Below, piece by piece: positions 22,580 to 33,309 of a stretch of 64,000 bases of DNA (its first letter is position 1; the number at the start of each line of letters is the position of its first letter). The translations under genes were made by a program, and so were the position numbers. The DNA is from Parelaphostrongylus tenuis (lineage: Eukaryota > Nematoda > Chromadorea > Rhabditida > Metastrongylidae). The notes under the pieces were generated by a model. It searched no databases and was not told where the DNA came from. It saw nothing but the letters and a program-made list of their open reading frames with translations. The stretch covers positions 62,001 to 126,000 of the forward strand of contig JAHQIW010001307.1 of NCBI GenBank assembly GCA_019055375.1, given 5' to 3'.

Positions 22580-25500
22580 ATGCGTATATATATAAGTGCG
22601 TATATATATGTACATATATGAATAAATAATACATATATGTATATATGTATATATATATGTATATATATACCAATATATATGCATATATACATATAGAACA
22701 CGACACTGCTAGAGAGCAGTAAAACAAGGAATTTGTATGTAATAATCACTACTTTATAAATAAGCGCTCGCGAAATTGTCGTCACATAATTTATTCTCAC
22801 ACTCTGTCGTTTCGGCAGCCTTCGCTCCCTCCAGAGCTTGAAACGATCAAGTTAATAGCGGCCTAGTCAGTCTAATGCTTCCATAACCTCAACAAGTTGC
22901 TTCCCACATGAAATTCTTAGTGGAGGGCTCGTATAAAGCGGTTTATACGTGTGTGGGAAATTGCAAAACTTTCAACCTCAGGCGGGAATTGAACCTGCAT
23001 TGCATCCTTTCCGGGAGCGGGTGCTGACCAGGATTAAAAACAGAACAGTGGCTTCGGTAATGCAAATGGTTAGCATGTGCACTAGGAAAGAGTGAAATAT
23101 GGATTCGATTTTCGTCTTATGTTCAAAATTTTTCTTATCACTCAACAATGCCGGATTTATATTTGTAACATCATATTACTGCCATGAGGTTAAATAATAG
23201 GAATTCTCGTGGGAAACTTCTCTCTTCTAGTACGATTGAAACGTTTATCTCGTGGTTTGTGGAAGTATGAAGACTTATGGCTGATTAGGTTGCAATCTTT
23301 GGTCTTGTTTAGTCTCTGAGGAAAGAAATGATCCGAAATGTCAGTTGTTGTGAAAAATTGTGTAAATAACAACATCATGTGTGCTCATGAAGAAAACAAT
23401 GGAATCTAGAGCAATTTTTCATTCAGGAGCTATGCATTCCGTGGTTTTCGCCGGCTTTTCGGCTGAAGCTCTAGGGAACCGAATAATTGATGCGAAGTAA
23501 GTGTTGATGGAGGATGTCATGTTTCATCATAAAGTTATCATGGACGGTATGAAGTCCTTATGTGAACGAATCGTAAATGAAAGGATTTGGTCTTAAGAAA
23601 AATCCGAGAGAAGTTGTAATAACTTGGTTTCTGTGTGTTATCTGCCAACAAGTGAAGAACGACCCCTTTCGCTGAAGAGGAACTTTGCATAAGAGTGTTA
23701 ATAGTCATTTGAAAGCTTGAATATCTGACTAGTTCGCCACTCATCTTTTTTCTGAACACGCTTTTTCATAGCGCTTTAGCAAAGAGGAAAGGTTTGTGTT
23801 TTACACATGCATATCTCTCACAGAACAAATATGTTTCCTCAAATTATAAGCGTCCATTCCATAACGCAATTTTTGGCGATTCCAACGCTGTATTTATTAT
23901 TTTTCTCTGTTTTTGAAAGCTTCTGGTAAAATTCATGTATTTTCTTATTATAGGACTTCCTTTACACTTTTGTGTGAGTAGAAACGCGTGCAAAGTGTAA
24001 CATAATTTTATTTTGAATGCTACAGGGTTATTAAAGGGACTTTTTAAGAAAGGAGCATCCAGCGCAGTGGCCAGAGGTTTAAGCTTACGAATGATTACTA
24101 ACACTCCTATGAAAAGTTTCTGTCCAGCGAAAGGGGACGTTTCTTCATTTGTCCCCAGATAACGTACAAGAATAAGAACCTTAACTTAGTTTTTGATATC
24201 TCGAAAGTTTTCCTCTGCAACACACGGTAAATTATCGTTCATTAATTTCTGGGAGTTCTGGACTTTTGAGAAACAGATTTGTAGAAAGGACTTTACCTTA
24301 TCGAATCATCCGAATATGAATTCGGACTGAAATATGTCTACAGCACAGACTTTTTGAGAATTGATGGAAAAATCAGATTTTTTAAAGTTTCAATGTAAAC
24401 GATGCATTTGTTTATGAATCGTGCTCCGATGAGTGAGATTGCGCTTGTTCGTTTGCCCATATACGGTATATGGCCCTAGAAGCGATATTTTGAGAGAAAA
24501 TGATGTCATGGGCTCCAGAAATTGGGTTTTATCATGATGGAGCAGAGTTTTTGTCTTATTTTCGGAGATTTATAAATTCCAGTGGCTTTTGATGCAATTA
24601 ATAAAATTTAGTCTAGGTGGTTATTCCACCTTTTCTGGCTGTGCTAGACGTCATGTTGTGGCGAGTGTATTAAACAGGTCTGAAATTGAAATAATTCTCT
24701 AGGAACTACTTATGACTATAGTGCAGATCTTATCATAAATCAGTCCATTTCAACAGATCCTCAAGTGTTTTGATTGTCGAGATCAGTGATCACAGAAACC
24801 AGCATGACACCAAATGTGCCAGGAGGGATGATAGATTGGATGAGATGAAGTGTCTTCAGATCACGTGTTCTCGTCACAGCTGATGGTTTCTTCCGTGGGA
24901 CCAAACACGTCAATCTAAAAAGAATAGCCGATAAAGCCCTAAATGTAGCCCAAGAAGGTGGAGTGAGGGTTCAATCCGTCATTGTCGTTAGTCACCAAAA
25001 ACGAATTACCGTCCCACAAGGATGTGTAGAGCCTGTGGTTAGTACCTTTGTTTTTTTTTTTTTGCCCATAGGTATATGGTTTATTCAACTTGTTTCATTG
25101 TTTATTCTAGGAAGTGCCAATGAATTCTGTCGACTTCAGTTATACAGCCGAAATGGCCAGGTACAAGGGGGTTGAATCACCTGTGGAATGGATGGATGCT
25201 GAAAGCCCACTGTTTTTGTTATATACATCGTAAGTCACCTTCCATATAATCCTGTTTTGCAGTTATGCTTAGTTGGTTATAGCTGCGTCGAAAACGTTCA
25301 TCTTACAACTAAGCTCGGGTCGCATTACTACTCAGTTCTCAGTTTTCAAAATAAGAACCCGTTTTGTGCATAGAAACATCTAATTTACGTTTTTTGACTT
25401 ATCAAAAGTTTTTGTCCGTAGCATTCTTTTTCGCTTATCTCGTATTGCTATGTACAAATAGTGACTGATGGATTATTACCAAATTTAGGTAACAATAGGA

Positions 25501-28226
25501 AACAATAATAAGTCGTTTACTGACAAATACACTGTTATCGTTGGAGATTGTAACCCATTTTAAGGACGGAACGGCATCTTTCGTGCTGTGCCGCGCGACG
25601 TCAAATCTAACTCATATGCTGTAACGGCGGCGTCGCATCTCAAGGGAAGCAGGCGCATCTCGTGAGAAAGTTGTATCTCGTGGGAACGCGACGCCGCCTG
25701 CATTTCAACGTTGGTCCACAAAGGAATAGCATAGTACACTTTCTTAAAATAGAATACTTCCTTAAAATAACTACATTGATTTAGTTAATGGAGATATTTT
25801 GAGAAAGTTACATACCGGCGTCTCATGAATTGTTACGATATACTGGTTGAGTTGAATCACACAGAAGCATATGAATGTGATCTAATACTAAATATTGACA
25901 GATAGTCTCCAATTGAGTGATATGCCAAACTATTGACCTCACTCGGTAGTTGAACTAGCGTTTAACTCATCCGAGGGACATGAACGTCTATTACACTATT
26001 GAGGCCACCGTGTTGCCACCACTCTTTGGAACTCGTTAAGGGTTTGTTGCTGATAGCTAGTTTCCTTAGAAGAAAGATTGGGAAACGATGGCCTTGGTTG
26101 TGTTGTGGTAGCACGCGCTCCCGATATTGGTGAATCGCTGGTTCAACTCTCGCTTGAAGTCAAATGTTTCGGGTATTACAAAACAGTCTTGAATGTACAA
26201 GTAGAACACCTTAACACTTCTAAGAAGCAGTAAGACAGGGGATTCATACGCATTTCGACATGAAACGAAAACATTTCTGCTCTTAAGAAATTACTGGTTA
26301 AACAAAAAACACTAAGTTCGGCGCATCGATCCGAATACAATACAACTCAATTCCCGCCTAGGGTCGAATGTTTTGTATACCACCTAATATTCTTAGATAA
26401 TGTTGAGTTCTTTTCTAGCGGTTCGACCGGAAAACCGAAAGGAATCCAACATTCCACAGCTGGCTATATGGTGCACGCATATACAAGCACGAAGTATATT
26501 TTTGATGCGCATCCGGATAAGGATATCTTCTGGTGTACGGCTGACTGCGGTTGGATTACTGGACACTCGTAAGGATATCTTTTAGCTGTGATACTGAGAA
26601 TTATTCACTGTGTTTTACATCTTTTTAATTCCCTAATTCTCGTGTTGTTCTCAAGGTACCTCTTATATGGTCCGCTCTTAAATGGTCTAACTAGCGTGTG
26701 GTTTGAAGGAGTTCCTTCTTACCCAGCACCAGATAGGCTTTGGGAAGTAACTGACAAATATAAGGTAATATGTGTCGTCTCATCCTCTCTATGTATGCTT
26801 TGCTTTTTGTAATAAATCAGTTTCCAATTTACAATTGTGATGAATTCAGGTGAACAAGCTCTATACCTCGCCAACCGCAGTCCGTGCTCTGATGGCTTTG
26901 GGCGATGAGCATGTGACGAAGTCAGTGATTTTTGTCTGTAACGCATATGTAATAATTTGAAAATTTTTGTATCTTCAACTATGGCGCGATTGTGATTACT
27001 AAGAATCTCTTTGGGTTGAATATTGTCTGTATTTCCAATTAAGGGATATCGAAGAAAATGAGATAACAATCAGGTGACATTTAGACACTCACGAGCTTCC
27101 CTGGAAATGATCGGTACCGTTGGGGAGCCAATCAATCCGTCTGCTTGGTTGTGGCTTTACAACGTAGTCGGTGAGAAGAAATGTGCAATAGTGGATACAT
27201 ACTGGCAGACTGAAACGGTTAGTAGATGTCGATTCGTCCATTAACAAGATTTATCGCCTATTTTTCAGGGTGGCATCATGATATCTCCTTTGCCAGGCGC
27301 TACTCCAATGAAACCGGGATCTGCTACTTATCCATTTTTTGGTGTAAACCCCGTGATTCTGGATGCTGATGGACGACTCATTGAAGGTCCTGGCGAAGGA
27401 AATCTTTGCTTTGATCGAGCGTGGCCTGGCATGTTGCGCACCGTGTTTGGCGATTATGAGAGGTCAGTGCTTTTTTATCAAACGAAGAGTGCATATTTTG
27501 AGGTTGTTTGTTCCATGTCCTTGTAAACTTGTTCCATCAGATCTTCAACTTTGTTGCTAATTTAGCCTTGTTTATTTCACTCCGCTGATCCATAATTTTC
27601 CCCTCAATCGCATATCTCCTTTCCAAGTTTTTTTTCTCCTTTATTTCCGTAGTTTTAGATTCGTGAAAACTTATTTTGCCCCATTCAATGGGTACTACTT
27701 TACTGGTGATGGTGCTCGTCGTGACGAAGATGGTTACCTTTGGCTTACGGGACGTGTTGATGATCTAATGAATGTCTCTGGTCATCTTCTTTCTACAGCT
27801 GAAATTGAAAGTGCTCTTGTAGCCCATGAAAAGGTAACTATCTCCTTTTTCACTTGATTGTCTCAATTGATTCTATACATTGTCACTCTTCCACTTCCTT
27901 AGGTGGCTGAGGCTGCCGTAGTTGCCGCTCCTCATGAAATCAAGGGTTCGTTTCCATATGCTTTTGTTACTCTGAATACTGGAGAGAAGATGAATCCGTC
28001 ACTCGTTGCGGAGCTGAAGGAAATGGTTCGTTCTCGAATTGGAGCAATTGCCGTTCCTGATGCAATTCAGTTGGCTCCTGGACTACCGAAGACGCGTTCT
28101 GGAAAGGTGACACGTCGCATACTTCGCAAAATCGCTGAAGGATGCGAATCGGCGATTGGCGACACCACCACGCTTGTAGACGAGGATGTTATCAAAGTTC
28201 TCATTGATGGTCGTGTCAACGGCTAA
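18866..28226 (+). CDS. acs-19: Cytosolic acetyl-CoA synthetase (ACSS2 type), 15 exons, complete
   Basis: Makes acetyl-CoA from acetate, ATP and CoA through an acetyl-AMP intermediate, for lipid synthesis and protein acetylation. Exons: 18866-18919, 19340-19489, 19585-19707, 19759-19830, 21580-21697, 23427-23496, 24860-25037, 25111-25229, 26419-26568, 26656-26764, 26850-26920, 27085-27217, 27269-27462, 27659-27833, 27903-28226. Phases agree at every junction and give 679 residues, close to human ACSS2 (701). Visible motifs: [10 protein letters not shown] (294-303, ATP-binding loop), YWQTETGG (444-451), YFTGDG (527-532), LTGRVDD (543-549) and PKTRSGK with the catalytic Lys640. No organelle signal is evident, so it is probably cytosolic/nuclear. 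ATG 18866 is the first in-frame start after a stop. The first intron has a weak donor (GAG|gttggt). Introns hold SINEs, MITEs and mariner relics. Identity is very secure; the worm symbol is inferred. Confidence 0.95.
19036..19245 (+). repeat. SINE family B copy in acs-19 intron 1
   Basis: GCGCGTGGTGCAGTGCTTCG, then GGTCGATGGTTCGATCCCGC (box B) and TCGGGGTCGGTGAATTGGTA follow the family B order. It lies in the same orientation as the host gene. Confidence 0.6.
19866..20250. mobile_element. MITE family G, long terminal inverted repeats
   Basis: The left arm (from TTAAGGGGCAAGTGGAAAGC through ACTATTCGAATGCTGAGACT and CAGGCTACAGCCCCACGTTG) is the diverged reverse complement of the right arm (20100-20250, AAACCGGCGACGTGTCGCTA, ending CCCCCCTTTAACT). 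It lies 35 bp after exon 4 of acs-19. No coding capacity. Confidence 0.6.
20455..21045 (-). pseudogene. Deleted mariner derivative bounded by about 100-bp inverted repeats
   Basis: Arms at about 20478-20572 and 20935-21035 are diverged reverse complements (shared cores GGAAAAA.CTTCTT and ACATAAATTCAA). Between them, minus-strand readings give [10 protein letters not shown] and [11 protein letters not shown], and after a break IRKLQNVD and FTLENNYCC. These resemble the transposase C-terminus (EVLPHPPYSPDL, FRSLQNFLSGKRF, RWQKVVDNDGEYF). It sits in intron 4 of acs-19, antisense to it. Confidence 0.55.
21055..21475 (+). pseudogene. Mariner-type transposase relic in acs-19 intron 4
   Basis: Plus-strand pieces in shifting frames give [17 protein letters not shown] (helix-turn-helix region), [14 protein letters not shown] (end of the catalytic core), then [18 protein letters not shown] and [14 protein letters not shown] (C-terminus, compare ALPARWQYVIDNDG). 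The middle of the gene, including most catalytic aspartates, is missing. The piece abuts the deleted mariner derivative at 20455-21045 in the opposite orientation. Confidence 0.65.
21845..22160. repeat. SINE family C, head-to-head pair
   Basis: A minus-strand copy (21845-21950; reads TGTAATGGTAGCACGCGTCA) is followed by a plus-strand copy (22034-22160; TGGTGTAGTGATGTAGTAAT, GAAACGCGGGTTCAACTTCC, AATGTTTTGCCTACCACTAG). The spacer carries AACCCGTTAAGGATCTTTTG, which is shared with the spacer of the pair at 25900-26200. It lies in acs-19 intron 5. Confidence 0.55.
22157..22232. repeat. (TA)n / (TACA)n microsatellite
   Basis: An almost pure alternating TA tract with CA and GT interruptions follows the tail of the family C copy. 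Confidence 0.9.
22233..22518 (-). repeat. SINE family B, full-length copy with 3' tail
   Basis: On the minus strand it runs GCGCATGTGGCTAGAGGTGC (box A), TGCGTCGCACACGAGGTCAA, TGGTTCGATCTGACG (box B), GGTCGGTAAATTGGTACGAC, CAGACTTGTCTGGGAGGATA and ends CCGAGAGCTTTATCC. The tail is shared with 38882-39145 and 62293-62570. TA microsatellites flank it on both sides. Confidence 0.75.
22519..22700. repeat. (TA)n microsatellite
   Basis: About 180 bp of TATA and TATG dinucleotide sequence in acs-19 intron 5. Long Tyr/Ile frames here are artefacts of the repeat. Confidence 0.9.
22935..23180. repeat. SINE family C, head-to-head pair
   Basis: The minus-strand half (CCTCAGGCGGGAATTGAACC, then CCGGGAGCGGGTGCTGACCA on the plus strand) is followed by a plus-strand half (GGTAATGCAAATGGTTAGCA, ATGGATTCGATTTTCGTCTT, TTCTTATCACTCAACAATGC). 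It lies in acs-19 intron 5 just before exon 6. Confidence 0.5.
23649..24156. mobile_element. MITE family G, about 510 bp
   Basis: Left arm AGTGAAGAACGACCCCTTTC, then AGTGTTAATAGTCATTTGAA mirrors right arm ACGAATGATTACTAACACTC, ending GCGAAAGGGGACGTTTCTTC. The arms exceed 70 bp. It lies in acs-19 intron 6. Confidence 0.65.
25554..25724. mobile_element. piggyBac-like MITE, second copy
   Basis: The termini CCCATTTTAAGGACGGAACG and AACGTTGGTCCACAAAGG match the inverted-repeat ends of the copy at 6039-6240, in reverse orientation. The GC-rich interior (GCGGCGTCGC, GCAGGCGCAT) is shared. The flanking TTAA has decayed (GTAA / AATA), suggesting an older insertion. It lies in acs-19 intron 8. Confidence 0.65.
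25900..26200. repeat. SINE family C, head-to-head pair
   Basis: The plus-strand text TATTGACCTCACTCGGTAGT, then GTTTAACTCATCCGAGGGAC is a reversed copy. GTTGTGTTGTGGTAGCACGC, then CTGGTTCAACTCTCGCTTGA and AATGTTTCGGGTATTACAAA is a forward copy. The spacer AACTCGTTAAGGGTTTGTTG matches the pair at 21845-22160. It lies in acs-19 intron 8. A further tail fragment is at 26345-26395. Confidence 0.55.
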
Positions 28227-28591
28227 ATACTGCAATAAGTCACAACACACTGCAAAGTTGCCTACTAATAGTTTACGTCAAGCTTTTTCTCGTCATGATA
28301 ATTAAGAACTTTTTCTGTCAGTCCAATTTCGAAACTAATGGATTTTTGAATGGTAACAAATTTGATCGATATTTATCACTTGTAAATATTACTTCGGTTG
28401 GAAAAGTTTAGCTGTGAATGTATCTGCGTAACAACGTATCATCTCATCTACGAAAACAACATTTCCATGTCATTTTTTCCTTTGTTTCTTCCTAGGTTTC
28501 AAACTTTGAAAAAAGTTTTCACTCATAAAGTTAGATCTATGAACTCAAAAGTCCGACTATCTCTTAACCTCGGCATGATTAATGAAATGTA

Positions 28592-28988
28592 AAATCTCTC
28601 ACGAGCTATCCTTTTCCTCACTTAAGACTTGCGCGAGGTTGGTGATTTCTTCTTTCTCTCAAAACTCGATGGCTAACGTTTCGGCGGCAACGCCTTCGTC
28701 ACAGCCTGGACGTACAAATCATACCATATCTGATTACTCGGTTAATATTTCGCAATTATCAAAGATCTAAGACAACAAATCAGCCATTGCGGGATTTTTC
28801 GGAATGACTAGTCTATTGATTTCTGTTCTATTAGATTTTTGATACTTGCGAAATATTAACCGAGTAATCAGATATGGCATGATTTATACGTCTAGGCTCT
28901 GACGAAGGCGCTGCCGCCGAAACGGAAGAAATTACCAACATCGTGCAAGTTTTAAATAAAGGAAAGGATAGTTAGATTTATAGAGAGT
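28592..28988. mobile_element. MITE with near-perfect long inverted repeats downstream of acs-19
   Basis: The left arm (about 28595-28770) and right arm (about 28835-28985) are reverse complements at roughly 90% over the inner 94 bp (CGTTTCGGCGGCAACGCCTT onward). The outer parts match less well, and the left arm has an extra block of about 23 nt (TCTCTCAAAACTCGATGGCT). The central spacer is about 65 bp. The element starts 366 bp after the acs-19 stop codon, and its right arm holds AATAAA at 28955-28960. The high arm identity implies recent activity. Confidence 0.7.
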
Positions 28989-28989
28989 T

Positions 28990-30015
28990 CTTGGATTCTG
29001 TTCTTGCTCTGATTGCTTTAGTATATGTATAATCAACAGGGATTCTGGTTAGTCTGCGAGGTACCGACTACTGTGTAGAAGTTGAAGAGGTTTAATTGTG
29101 TCTGTGTTTGATACCACATGCAGTATGATATTACAAGGAATTGGTTTTGAAAATATGATGAATGAAGAGAGAATGATAGCAGAAAGCGACTCCGGTAGTA
29201 CAGTGTTAGCACGCACCACTAGAAAGGGAGAGATGTGGGTTCGATTCTCGCCCAGGGTTCAAAATTGCATATTCTCAGCATTTTTCAAGGGACGAACGAA
29301 TCTTCAAATGTGCACAAGCGCCTGAGGCTAGAAAGAACGTTAGACAAAGGACACTTTGCTAGCTCGACATGTTTATGCAGCTGTTACTTTATAAAACGTT
29401 TTTAACTATTTCATGAGCGTACTTGCCGATTTGGACCCGTACAGGAGCAAACAATCTTTTGAATTCCTTCTCTAGAAGGCGTTTTGCACCGGCCTATGAC
29501 GTCATTTCTCCTTTCTGGTATTTTGAGAACTGAGCATAGGAACGACTTTCTCAATGAATTCAGTGGGATCCAATCTCAAAAGCGGGAATCGGCATTGTCA
29601 TATCTCTGCTCACATTGATATCGAGCTCAATGACGCACTCCTCTAGGGCCTTCGTGAAAGGATGAAAGGTGGTAACGTTGGATTATCAAAAATAATGACG
29701 TAAGCTAAGAATATAGTGTTGAGACAACAATCAGTTCCACTGCGGTTGCGAAGACCAACGAAATGAATGAGTTATTCCAAGAGTTTTCAAAGGCTGAAAC
29801 TATGCATTTTTCATCCTCGCCGTAGAACTACGTTACACGTCGAAACGATTTTAGCATATGGGGTAGAACAGCTTGCCTTACTATTCTATGGTACCAATTT
29901 TTAGTGGTTGCTGTTATAAATGGTAATGTATCTGTCACTGGAAGTTTAGAGCGAACTAGTTAGCATCTTGTCGAAGCGACTGTTACCGTTCTGCTGCTCG
30001 ACTTGTATATCCAAG
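28990..30015. other. Intergenic with one family C SINE
   Basis: A family C head lies at 29190-29290 (CGGTAGTACAGTGTTAGCAC, GTGGGTTCGATTCTCGCCCA, with a perfect box B). The remainder shows no recognisable gene. Confidence 0.45.
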
Positions 30016-30019
30016 CTAA

Positions 30020-30720
30020 TTCTACGAATGAGTATTAAGGCTATGTGGAAGTATGTTTTGCCTACCTTTATAAGGATATAATTCCCCAACATACCCTGAT
30101 TCACTAAGCGTGCAAAATGAGAGTCAGTTTTTTCTGGCTGCTCTCAATTGGGCCCTGTAAGCTGTGATTATTTAACAGATCAAAACTTATACAGCATTTT
30201 ATTGTGTAAACATGCAATAGGGTAGTATTCGAATCAAAGTAAAGGACAGGACAAATCTAGACCATCAATAATATGATAACATTCTCTGAGCTTTTATGAG
30301 GTCTGGTATGGCGCTTATAAAGTACTAAACAGGCGCCTGCTTCGCTCCTGCGGGTTCATCAGTAGTACGGTGTCTCTTGGTTAAATTCGTTGGTGATGTC
30401 ATCTGCTCAATCCCTTTCCTTGTCTTAGGAAAGCAGCTACAAGACTTAGTTTAGAGGTGTTTGGAACACAGAAGAAATATAGAGAACCAGAAGCTAGGGA
30501 TAATGGTTCTAACCTTTGATATCGGAATTTAGAGTCTTCCAAGGTATTGAAAAAAAAACAGGAAAAAACGAACAGCACTTAGAAATATAACTCTTAAGTG
30601 AACAAGACATTTTGTTGAAGAAGCGAACAAAGAGCAATCGATCGAAGAGTATCGGAGAAGATTCAAAAACTTGCAAAACACAAGAAGTTTTAACTTTAAC
30701 GTTCGCCGTTCAGCAATCCT
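30020..30720. repeat. Duplicated block D, copy 1
   Basis: GAATGAGTATTAAGGC, GGAAGTATGTTTTGCCTACC, GGGCCCTGTAAGCTGTGATT and AAAGGACAGGACAAATC recur in the same order at 52340-52860 (GAATGAGTATAAAAG, GTATGTTTTAACTACC, GGGCTTTGTAAGCTGGACGG, GGAGGACAGGACTGAT). Both copies are followed by a family B SINE. Coding content unknown. A repeat F fragment (GAGGTCTGGTATGGCGCTTA) lies inside at about 30298. Confidence 0.5.
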
Positions 30721-30734
30721 TGAGAGTTGCCCTA

Positions 30735-30880
30735 TGTTATATTCCCAGACAAAAGTGTCATGTTGTCGACTGAAGGTATAAAAGGTTTGATGACCCTGGG
30801 AAGCAGGGTTGAAACAGCGATCACGTATTGTTGCAGGGCACTTTCAAATATTCTATCACACGCTATGCTCTTTTTAAATG
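30735..30880 (-). repeat. SINE family B fragment
   Basis: ATTCCCAGACAAAAGTGTCA, then TTTGATGACCCTGGGAAGCA and GTTGCAGGGCACTTTCAAAT is a diverged reverse-orientation copy, comparable to 52960-53105. Confidence 0.45.
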
Positions 30881-31149
30881 TGCGAAAATCTTGTCATTCA
30901 CCCCTAAAAAATCTATATTTCGATGATGCGAGAAACAGAGCATTGTAGGCAAGCTTGCATTATTCTATAACTGTTGCTGGTTTATGTAAATCAGTGTTTT
31001 GTGCCCTGCGAATAAGACTTGAATGACGATTCCTGCGACTTTGACGAACTGATGGATGAACGTAAGTATGGCGGAGTAAGTGGCTACGGATTGCTAAAAT
31101 GGTTACTGATTACTGAATCAAAACTGTTTCATCCAGGAAAATTGAGTGG

Positions 31150-31390
31150 TACGCAAAAATTCGACCTCAGGCGGGGGGAGTTGGCAGCGTTCCACCCTTA
31201 CCGGTGGGTCATTTAGAAGAAAAAGTGACCACGAAGCGGTGATCTTGGTGATGTAGTGGTAGGACGCGCCTCGTGCAATGATGAAGCACGGGTTCAGTGC
31301 CAGCGTGAGGTTGAGTTTTTGCTAACGCTCAATCTTCTTGGATAAATATTTGAGCATCATACCACTGCTAAAAGCAGTTAAATTGAAAAA
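31150..31390. repeat. SINE family C, head-to-head pair
   Basis: Reverse half: ATTCGACCTCAGGCGGGGGG. Forward half: GGTGATGTAGTGGTAGGACG, CACGGGTTCAGTGCCAGCGT, with a tail ATCATACCACTGCTAAAAGC. The spacer is short (about 50 bp). Confidence 0.55.
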
Positions 31391-31479
31391 TTTCATTATT
31401 GATTTCTATACAATGGCTAGCCACGCTGTGACTGATTTTTCGTGAAAGAATTTAGCAAAATCAGAGGTGATTGATTGCC

Positions 31480-31690
31480 TATGTGGCCTTTGCAATGACT
31501 TGCGGTGGTCTAGCGATGTGTTATGCCAGTTTATGTTCTCTCAGAAGTCTATCTCGACTTTGCCAACCCAGAAGATAGAAGACTTGGTGAGTACGAGGCA
31601 TGAAGTCAAACCAACGACCGCTTTAGTATTGCATTATTGCATATCACGGCACCTCGAAGCTCTACGCTATATGCGCTCCGGAAAATGTCT
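31480..31690 (-). repeat. SINE family B, diverged copy
   Basis: CTTTGCAATGACTTGCGGTG, then CTCTCAGAAGTCTATCTCGA and CAAACCAACGACCGC follow the reverse order seen at 62380-62530. Confidence 0.45.
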
Positions 31691-31699
31691 AATTTAAGG

Positions 31700-32800
31700 A
31701 AATGTACTATTTCAGTATCCATCGCATAGCAATGAACATGGGGAATTTTTGCATCGTTTAGAAAATAACGAATAAAATAGTGAAAAGGAAACGTGAAGTA
31801 TGCAAAGCTTTCTCTAGGCCCACATTTCTCTATAGGAGGAGTAATGAAGGGCAAAATAAGTTTGAAGATAGACGTGGTGATAAACGGGACGGGTGAAATA
31901 TAAATGTACTATTGTGATGGCGAAACCAGTCCTTGAGATGTACTGCAAGGTCCTGATTTCATGGGACCAAATTGCCATCTTTGAATAAAAATTGAACAAG
32001 CAAGGTCACGATGGTGTGATGGATAACATGTGAGCCTCTGAAAAGGTAATCAGAAGTTCGAAGACAGCTCACGTTTCAAGTTTTGTTCATATCTCAGTAT
32101 TCTCATGGCTTTTTTCAGAACGTACCCTATTTTGGAAAACAAACAGGCAATAAAGTTAAGATATTGTAACTTTGACTGCAGCTTCGGTTAAACGGGGTTC
32201 ATAGTCGATTTAAGCTTTCCGGATCAATCCCATTGGCGGATAATCGCTGATAGCAACTAATACAGTTGGAACATGGCTGAGTGAGAGGCAGGACAGAGGT
32301 CTCAACGATGTAGTATATAACATGTGAGTTGCCGGTAAGAGGTAATCACCACTACAAAACCCAACAGAGGTTTAGAGGTTTCCTCGTATCTTGATACTCT
32401 CTTGATTAGAAAAAACTCTCATAGCTATGCGAGAGTGTTGTTGTTGAACAGAACGTGATGCAGAGTCCATTGTTCGTTTAGCAAATGCAGAAATATTTTT
32501 GATGTGCTTAAAATTGAAGTTCAAAAACTATGTGTACTTTTTCACTACGACAAGATAATCAGCCAATGTAGACACTTCTTAAGGGGCTAGACACTCACTG
32601 AGTACGGGTCCTTCAATGTGCCTCATCACAGATTCCTGTTTTGGGAAGTGACAAATCGTTTTTGAACCTCCTAGTAATGTGTTAATCAAAACTGCGTTTA
32701 GAAACATTCAATTCAAAATTCACAATTTACATACATAACCGATCAAATTATTTTGTCTCAATCAGACTCTGCTAAGGACTTTCAGTTCCTATATGGATAT
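31700..32800. other. Intergenic, tRNA-like traces only
   Basis: Weak box-A-like starts occur near 32009 (ACGATGGTGTGATGGATAAC) and 32305 (AACGATGTAGTATATAACAT). No supported gene was seen. Confidence 0.35.
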
Positions 32801-32804
32801 TTAT

Positions 32805-33185
32805 TTAAAGCTTGAACTTTATAACGAAGATGAGCACTCCGCATGATCACCTGTATCACCTGTCGTCCCGTTGATCGTCGAGTGGATCGAGCGGGCGCCA
32901 CCAACACTTCCACTTTTCCTTATCGCGTACAAGAGTAGCCCAGTAGTCCTCCTTGGTCTAGGGATTCGCTGAGCATCATATCCTTCTTCTATGCCTTTCA
33001 TGAAGAAATCGGACCATCGGGCAGCTGGTCTTCGTGTAGAGCGCTTGATATTCCGAGGAATCCAGTCGGTAACGGCTCTTGTCCATCGGTTGTCGTTGAA
33101 GCGCATCACGTGTCCGGCTCACCTTATTTGCGATATCCTGGCGTATAGAACGCCGTCTCTGATCATCTTTGATCGTTGACGATCC
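32805..33185 (-). pseudogene. RTE-type non-LTR retrotransposon 3' fragment
   Basis: The minus-strand frame gives MRFNDNRWTRAVTDWIPRN, then RPAARWSDFF and EGYDAQRIPRPRR. Just upstream are RQRSKMIRDGV and QIR*AGHV. This is the conserved C-terminal tail of nematode RTE-1-like polyproteins (HVMRFNDNRWTRAV, GRPPTRWSDFF). The stop before AGHV and the lost end show it is dead. Truncation at 33185 fits the 5' truncation usual for RTE insertions. Confidence 0.85.
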
Positions 33186-33309
33186 GCATGATCAGAATTG
33201 AATATTCTCAACAGTAGAATTTTTCGCAAAGACTAAAAAGAGTGTTAATCTGATTCGCAGTTGTTTTGCTGTTTCGCATTTCTATTGGTAACGACAATTT
33301 TTGACATTA

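Noticed and set aside
22297..22800. 167-residue Tyr/Ile-rich frame
   Set aside because: It is a translation of a (TA)n microsatellite and a SINE.
29190..29290. Genuine tRNA gene
   Set aside because: The box B is perfect but no cloverleaf could be drawn, and the sequence belongs to the family C SINEs.
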